This document shows positions 57,913-64,000 of a stretch of 64,000 bases of DNA, piece by piece. Numbering within the stretch: position 1 is the stretch's first letter; the number at the start of each line of letters is the position of its first letter. A program made the position numbers and the translations under genes. This DNA is from Eleusine coracana subsp. coracana (lineage: Eukaryota > Streptophyta > Magnoliopsida > Poales > Poaceae): NCBI GenBank assembly GCA_032690845.1, contig CM064421.1, forward strand, positions 40,662,963-40,726,962. Direction: 5' to 3'. The notes beneath the pieces were generated by a model. The model did no database searches. It was given only the letters and a program-made list of their open reading frames with translations, and was not told the origin of the DNA.

Positions 57913-59731
57913 ATGGATTCGGTAGGTGACCTTGATCGGATCAGCGGTCTTCCCGATGAATTGCTGCACCTCATCCTCACGGCCGTGGGTGACGCCGTCA
58001 CCATCACACGCACAGCCGTGCTCTCCAGGCTCTGGCGGCGCGTGTGGATCCATGCCCAGCGTCTCGTTCTCATGGAGAAGAAGGTGATACGCGGTGGCAC
58101 AGAACCAGGCCGCTTCGAGGATTTCGTGGACGGTGTTCGCCCAACGAGGCGATGCCGATATAGAATCTCTGGATATCAAGTACGACATGTACCCGGGTGC
58201 TGGTACCACACAGAAACGGATCAACCAGTGGCTCCGATATGTCATGCAATGCGTTGTCAAATCCTTGAATATTCATCTTCGATGCAAGATCCATAGAAGT
58301 TTGAACGATGAGCCAACTGTCGAGATGCCCGGACATGGGAAGATGAGTTCCATCATAATGCGTCTATATGGCTACAGGTTGCAGCTTCCGATAGCTGCGA
58401 CGGCGAAGTACGAAGCATTGACAGAGCTCACGATCATCATGGCCTCGTTCGACGAAGAGGAGCTCGGCGGTGTGCGGTCACTAGGCGACTTCGTGTCCTC
58501 GTGCTGCCCTCGACTACGTAAACTGGAAATCAAGTACCCCAAGGGGCTGGGGCAGCTGGTGCTCCGCACCGAGGCCCTGGGAGAGCTTAATCTTTACTTC
58601 ACGAAGGATCTGCGGACTCTAGAAGTGATGGCTCCGAACTTAAGCGTCCTAAAATTGGTCAACTGCTTTGACGTCAGCGTTGTGAAGGTCTCGGCGAACA
58701 GGTTGGAAGAAGTTGGAGTCCAACAACTGGATGCCGAACTTGAACTTGATATACATGCTGATCTAACAAGTGTTCGATGCCTCGGCCCCATTAGTGTGTA
58801 CATGCATGGGCAACACTATGGTCCCGACAGGAGTGGTGGTTTGTGGCTCCTGGAGAACTGCCCTGGCGCTGAAAATGTCAAAGTGTCGCTTGAACATTGG
58901 GAAGCTAGCAATGTCACCGACGTCGAACTCATTGATCTGATGTCGTCTGAAGGCGCGCCGCTTACATTCACAAACGTGAGAAGGATGGAGGTGACTGTGA
59001 GAGTGCATCAGTTTCCAGAGGGGCACCTTATTGCAAGTATGTCATCGCTTCTTCTGAGGTTCCCTAACCTGACATCTTTGTGTATCGAGTTTATGTCAAG
59101 TTCCGACCGGGTAAGTATATTTGAAACTTTCCCACCGTACACATCACATTTCGAACAAACATAGATAGCAACTTGACACATGTAGAAGTATAATATATAG
59201 TTCCTTATGCATTGACATATATTATGTTTCTCTGATCTGTAGAACTCTTCTTGGAGGTGGGGTTGCTTATGCAGTAGACTTGATATGTGGACACGTCCAC
59301 AGGAGATTTCTTTGGGATCCCTAGAAAAGGTGAACATAATTGGCTTCATTGGAGTGGACGAAGAAATAGACCTTGTGAGTTTGATATTTGTGAGCTCTAA
59401 ATCAATGAAGAGCATGACTTTAGATGCCACAACGAAATCCCCCACTACCATTTCGTTGAAGCAGATGATGGCAGAAGACAACAATAGCACAGAGACAGTT
59501 GATCACAAACTAATGAATATCCCTAGTGCTAATCAGGGGCATTGGCATTTTGGAAAACACGAATACACATGGGCAGTAGAGAGAATGCAACCCCGGTTAG
59601 CGGTTAAGGTTATTCCGCCAGTTAAACATAGAATTAGACATCTACGAATCTGTGTGGGCTGGTGGGCCTGTCTGGCTACTCTTATTGTCTTTGTGTGGGT
59701 TGTATTGTGCTATTGGGCTGATTCGTCTTAG
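57913..59731 (+). pseudogene. F-box/LRR-type protein, copy 3 (two-base deletion after the F-box)
   Basis: MDSVGDLDRISGLPDELLHL through RTAVLSRLWRRVW is a normal F-box start. At 58131 the sequence reads gtggacggtgttcgcc where copies 1, 2 and 4 read gtggactgggt..., so two bases are missing and the frame ends early at 58296. The rest is fully open in the shifted frame: WTVFAQRGDADIESL to SSDR at 59110. Intron 59111-59242 (GT/AG) joins exon 2 to TAG at 59731. Exon 2 has SLGSLEKVNIIGFIGVDEEI and ends in a hydrophobic tail (WWACLATLIVFVWVVLCYW) not seen in copies 1 and 2. Apart from those two bases the gene looks intact. A sequencing or assembly error is a real alternative, and an expressed allele may exist. 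Confidence 0.82.
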
Positions 59732-59966
59732 GCCTGCATTGCATGGTGTATATGGTGCAAACTCCCAAACGGTGTTTATTTGTTGGAAACTGAAATGCAA
59801 TATATGGGAAGCAATTCGACTCCTATGGTAATTTCCCATGACTCTTTCTTGATTAGATATATTATTGAGGTTTGGCACTGTCTATACGTTTTCAAAAGGA
59901 TTCTGAATACGAACCACCACTAAAAGCAAATTTGTACACGCCGAAAACCCAGGGCCGGATCGCACC

Positions 59967-60385
59967 ATGGAAGCCGCCGGCGATCTGGATAGAATCAGCG
60001 CCCTCCCCGACGATTTGCTATACATCATCCTCGATTATCTTCCCGACGTGACCGTCGCCGCACGCACGGCCGTGCTCTCCAGGCGCTGGCGGCGCGTCTG
60101 GATTCATGCCCGATGCCTCGCGCTCTCGGAGACCGAGATGACATGCGCCACTTCGCTATGCCGATTTGCAGAATTCGTGGACTGGGTGCTGGCTCAACGC
60201 GGCGATGCCGACGTCGCGTCTCTCCACATCAGCATGAGGAGACCCAAGTGCGCCTCGGTGGAGCGCGTCAATGAGTGGATCCGCTACGCGATGCAGCACG
60301 TCGTCGAGTCTTTCAGACTCTACATGCCACCATACTGCTTGGTCTATGACTACGAACAGCAGCAGGAGGCTGTCGTGTTGCCAAG
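59967..60385 (+). pseudogene. F-box protein, copy 4, truncated by a copia insertion
   Basis: MEAAGDLDRISALPDDLLYI, RTAVLSRRWRRVWIHAR, FAEFVDWVLAQRGDADVASL and ERVNEWIRYAMQHVVESFRLYM are uninterrupted: this copy has the two bases missing in copy 3 and lacks the extra C of copy 1. Homology stops at VVLPS, where the LTR of the minus-strand copia element begins; the frame then ends at a chance TAA after two more codons. The ATG is 236 bp after the copy 3 stop. The remainder of the gene, if it exists, lies beyond the right end of the window. Confidence 0.85.
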
Positions 60386-60584
60386 TGTAAAGTAAGAGAC
60401 AGAGACAAGTTTGGGGCAATTGGCCGCACATGACACGAAGGCCTGGGGCGCCATTATATAGCTGGACAAAGCCAGTTGGTTTACATAAGTACAATACCCG
60501 AATCGTATCGGTGCAGATAAACTTTCTAATACAACAACTAGAAGATCATGTACAAATATACAATATCAATTATATTCCTAACAC
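60386..60584 (-). repeat. 3' LTR of the minus-strand copia element
   Basis: 199 bp, TGTTAGGAATATAATTG...TTACTTTACA on the minus strand. A short polypurine tract (GTGAGAGGG) immediately precedes it. It contains a GCTATATAATGG TATA-like motif. Confidence 0.88.
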
Positions 60585-63500
60585 CCTCTCACAGTCGAAG
60601 CGGTAGCCGGCCGGACACAAAGACTCGATCGAAACTCTGTAAATAGAGGCGACGGCAGACCTTTTGTCATCACATCTACAAACTGGTGAGACGAAGGAAC
60701 ATGCAACACACGCACTTCTCTAAAGGATACCTTTTCACGGACAAAATGAATGTCGATCTCGATGTGTTTTATGCGCCGATGTTGCACTGGGTTGGTAGAC
60801 ATATAGACAACACTCATATTATCACAGAAGACAATAGTGGCCACCGAGAGCGGGTGATGGAGTTCTTGTAGAAGCTATCGAATCCAACAACATTCAGCAA
60901 CAGCATGCGCAATAGCATGGTATTCTGCCTCAGCGCTAGAGCGGGACACAGTCGACTGTCACTTAGTGGACCAGGAGATCAGATTGTCACCGAGATGGAC
61001 ACAATAGCCAGAGGTGAAACGACGGGAATCCGAACAGCCAACCCAATCCGCATCAGAGTATGTTGTGAGAGATGTTGTCGAAGAACGACCAATGTGAAGA
61101 CCAAAGTCAAGGGTTCCTTTGACATACCGGAGAACACGCTAGACCAATGCGAGATGTGGCTTACGAGGATCATGCATGAAGAGACAAATTTGCTGAACAA
61201 CATATGCAAGATCAGGGCGCGTGAGCGTCAGGTACTGAAAAGCCCTAGCGATGCTGCAATAGTGAGAAGGGTCGGAGACAGGGTCACCAACAAGCGCAAA
61301 GATCTTGGCTTGTGTATCAACTGGAGTGGAGGTAGGATGACACTTGATCATGCCTGCTCGTTGAAGAAGGTCCAATGCATAGTGGCGTTGTGATAGAAAA
61401 AGGCCGGTGCTAGAGTGTGTCACTGAGATACCCAAAAAAAATGAGAGAGCCCCCAGATCAGTCATCGCAAACTCTAAATGTAGATTAGCAATGAGGCGCT
61501 GAAGAAGTGTAGGTGATGATGCTGTGATAATAATGTCATCCACGTACAATAGGAGGTACGCCAGCTGGCCTCCATACTTGTAAACAAATAGGGAGGTGTC
61601 CGAGGAGGAGGCAACAAATCCAGCTGTAGTGATATATGAAGCAAAGCGTTGGTACCAGGCACAGGGGGCTTGCTTGAGGCCATAGAGAAACTTCTGCAAG
61701 AGACACACATGATTAGGGTGTGATGGATCCACAAAACCGGGAGGCTGCTGGCAGTAAACAGTTTCATCAAGATGACCATGCAAAAATGCGTTCTTCACAT
61801 CGAATTGATGAATAGGCCATGAGTGTGATACAGCAATACTGAGGACAATCCGGATGGTGAATGGCTTGACGAACAGACTAAAAGTCTCATCGTAATCTAC
61901 TCTGGGGCGTTAAGAGTACTCATGGACAACCCATCGTGCTTTATGCCGAGCAAGGGAACCATCAGCATGATATTTGTGCTTGAATATCCATTTCCCTGTG
62001 ACGACGTTGGCGTCGAGAGGGCGGGGCACGAGCGTCCAGGTGCCGTTGTTCACAAGAGACTGAAACTCCACTCATTGTCGTGCGCCACTGCGGATCCGCT
62101 AGAGCACTGCGATAATTGGAGGGCACAGGAGAAGCAGAGACATGCGTAGAAAGATTCAGACGGTCTTGGGGTTTGACAATACCAGAAGATGCACGTGTGC
62201 CCATGTGATGCTCGCCAATGTGAGGACGTGGTACCGCGACCGAGGGACCAATGTTAGAGGCTGGCGCAGAGGGAGCCGGACGCTGGGTTGAGAGCCGACA
62301 AGCCGCAGGTGGCTACGGTACTGCAGGTGGTGCCGCAGGTGACTGCGGGGTGTTGGGTGCTGCATGACCCGTTGCCATCTGCATGGCTGCTGGAGACGTG
62401 CCAAGCACCACAGGCCAGGGAAGCCAGACAAGATCGTCTGTTGGTGGTGCAGCCATACGAACGCCCGAGTTGTTCGTTGGAGGAACAACACAGTCAGGCG
62501 TCAGGATAGAGTCCAGTGATGGGGCAGCATCCGGGTACCTAAAACGGAATGGAAAGAAAGTCTCGTCGAACACGACGTGTCTTGAGACAATAATTTTGTT
62601 AGTAGTGAGGTCTAAACATAGGTAGCCCTTATGAGATGATGGGTATCCGAGAAAGACGCAAGCTACAGATCGAGGAGAAAGCTTATTAGGGGCTGTAGAA
62701 GATATGTTTGGGTAACACAAGCAACCAAACACACGGAGATGATCAAGGATGGGAGGCTTGTTGTAGAGTTTTTGGAACGGTGTTGTGTTGGGAGTGGTAG
62801 AGGAGGGTTGACGATTGATGAGGTATGTGGCAGCGGCGAGGGCTTCGACCCAATACTTAGGAGGCATGGAAGCATGGAAGAGCAGCGTTCGCATCGAGTT
62901 ATTCAAGGTGCGGAGCATCCGCCCAGCTTTGCAATTTTGTGGCGAAGTATAGGGGCACGAGAAGCAAAGATGAACGCCGTGAGTGGCCATAAACTGAGAG
63001 GTGGTGTTATTGATGAATTCAGTGCTGTTGTCAGCCTGGATAGCTTTGAGGGGAACACCGAATTGGGTTAGTACATAAGCGTGAAAATGGACTAAGTTGG
63101 AGTGTACATCAGATTTCTTCGCAAGAGGGAAGGTCCAACAAAAATGGGAAAAATCATCAAGCACAACCAAATAGTATTGATAGCCAGAGGCACTGAGTAC
63201 GGGGGAGGTCCATACATCGCAGTATATTAACTCAAATGGAGAACTAGTAAATGAACTAGAATGTGTGAAGTGTAGACGGACGTGTTTGCCTAACTGACAA
63301 GCGTGGCAAACATGACGGTCTATTTTATTACAAGCAATGGAACGAGAGTTTTTCAGTTTATTGAGGACGCCATGACCAGGATGGCCTAGACGGGCATGCC
63401 ACAAGGAAGCTGGAGCAGCAACGGACACATGAGCATGGGTTGACTCGACGGAGACGACCGGGGGATGGTGTAAAGATCTCCGTCACTATTGCAGCGTATG

Positions 63501-63998
63501 ATCACGCGCCGCGTCCTGTAATCCTTAATAGAAAAACCAAAGGCATCAAATTCAATGGTGCACTTGTTATCACGTGTGAATTTTTGAACAGATGTTAGAT
63601 TTTTGATTAACGATGGGACAAGAAGAACACTATCGAGCACAAAGTTAGAAGAAAGACCGGAAAGCTGAAAATTGCCATAGTAATGAACAGGAACACAATT
63701 GCCATTACCAACGGTGACAAAGTAAGGGGAAGGGAGAGGATGGAGAGAGGTGAGAGTACCATCATCAGACGCCATATGAGATGTGGCGCCAGAGTCGAAG
63801 ACCCAGCCTGTCTGTGAAGGTGGAGCGAGCCCGTTCATGGCAGCGATGAGGTCGGAGGGATCCCACTGTGGTGATGCCGGTGCAGCAGGAGGTGCCGGCA
63901 ACTGTAGAGGCGCAAAGGATGTGTGGTAGGCCTGCTGGAACGTCGGGGGCGCTGAGCCGAGGATGCCGGCTCCGGGGATAGAGTTGGGGCGCCATGTA
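60585..63998 (-). pseudogene. Copia gag-pol polyprotein (partial, degenerate)
   Basis: Protease motif DSGATSHM near 63780. GAG-pre-integrase WHARLGHPGHGVL with the HHCC finger (HVCHACQLGK). A frame change of one base separates these near 63460. Integrase: YCDVWTSPV, QADNSTEF, then PQNCKAGRMLRTLNNS, where the usual third catalytic Glu is Gly. The frame stops at 62313. RT in 61798-61139 keeps YVDDIIIT and KNAFLHGHLDE intact but is separated from integrase by stops. RNase H: FCDNMSVVYMSTNP, then KHIEIDIHFVREKV, MTKGLPSPLF. It is younger-looking than the complete element but still not coding-competent. Confidence 0.85.
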
Positions 63999-64000
63999 GG

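Larger units (their letters stand above)
60386..64000 (-). mobile_element. Ty1/copia LTR retrotransposon, minus strand, cut by the window edge
   Basis: On the minus strand the order is protease/GAG-pre-integrase (63.3-63.9 kb), integrase (62.3-63.4), RT (61.1-61.8), RNase H (60.58-60.85), 3' LTR (60386-60584). The five bases beside the LTR (ccaag, 60381-60385) should recur beyond the other LTR outside the window. The insertion breaks F-box copy 4. Confidence 0.9.

Noticed and set aside
1..64000. tRNA, rRNA, CRISPR or defence-island features
   Set aside because: None seen; the window is a plant nuclear locus, and A/G-rich runs or direct repeats here are explained by transposons and microsatellites.

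Overview
This window is nuclear DNA from a grass (Poaceae), probably a panicoid. The evidence is intron-rich plant genes with GC-rich first exons, plant-specific families (NAC, GPI-anchored GH17 glucanase, S-domain receptor kinase, four-domain MA3 protein, F-box cluster) and grass-type repeats (Ty1/copia, LINE tails, an Au-SINE-like tail, Stowaway and Tourist MITEs). The species call is inference. There are no rRNA or tRNA genes, CRISPR arrays or prokaryotic operons.

Layout. 1-3.5 kb is intergenic with a Tourist-like MITE. 3.5-5.9 kb (+) is a seven-exon homocysteine S-methyltransferase. 7.5-16.1 kb (-) is a SOG1-like NAC gene with a long C-terminal region I do not recognise; its introns hold three sense-of-window LINE fragments and two SINE-like copies. 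18.4-21.8 kb (+) is a GPI-anchored beta-1,3-glucanase with a CBM43 module. 25.6-28.0 kb (+) is a single-exon S-domain (SD-2) receptor kinase. 28.4-35.6 kb (-) is an eleven-exon LRR protein of 1097 aa resembling STK11IP (LKB1-interacting protein). 37.6-39.6 kb (-) is a four-MA3-domain translation-regulator-like protein.

From 40.6 kb to the right edge the window turns into a decaying tandem cluster of four related F-box/LRR genes (all +), broken up by transposons. Copy 1 has three frameshifts. Copy 2 has a deletion, a stop and another frameshift, and a complete but dead 7.1-kb copia element sits in its promoter (LTRs plus 5-bp target duplication ATTTA). Copy 3 lacks two bases just after the F-box. 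Copy 4 is cut at about codon 140 by a second copia element on the minus strand that runs off the window. Between copies 2 and 3 lies a nested pair of DNA transposons: a 899-bp long-TIR Mutator-like element with a 9-bp target duplication, inside a GGCCC-rich element that may have its own 10-bp duplication.

The left half is conserved housekeeping and signalling genes; the right half is accessory, fast-evolving sequence. I found no clearly new multi-gene system. The most informative observations are the independent lesions in the F-box copies, the NAC/unknown-domain fusion, two retro-insertions only 22-28 bp long with clear target duplications, a SINE-like copy with a perfect 17-bp duplication, and the nested AT-rich Mutator-like element. 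Exon borders were set by eye from GT/AG sites, reading-frame continuity and remembered family sequence; no transcripts were available.
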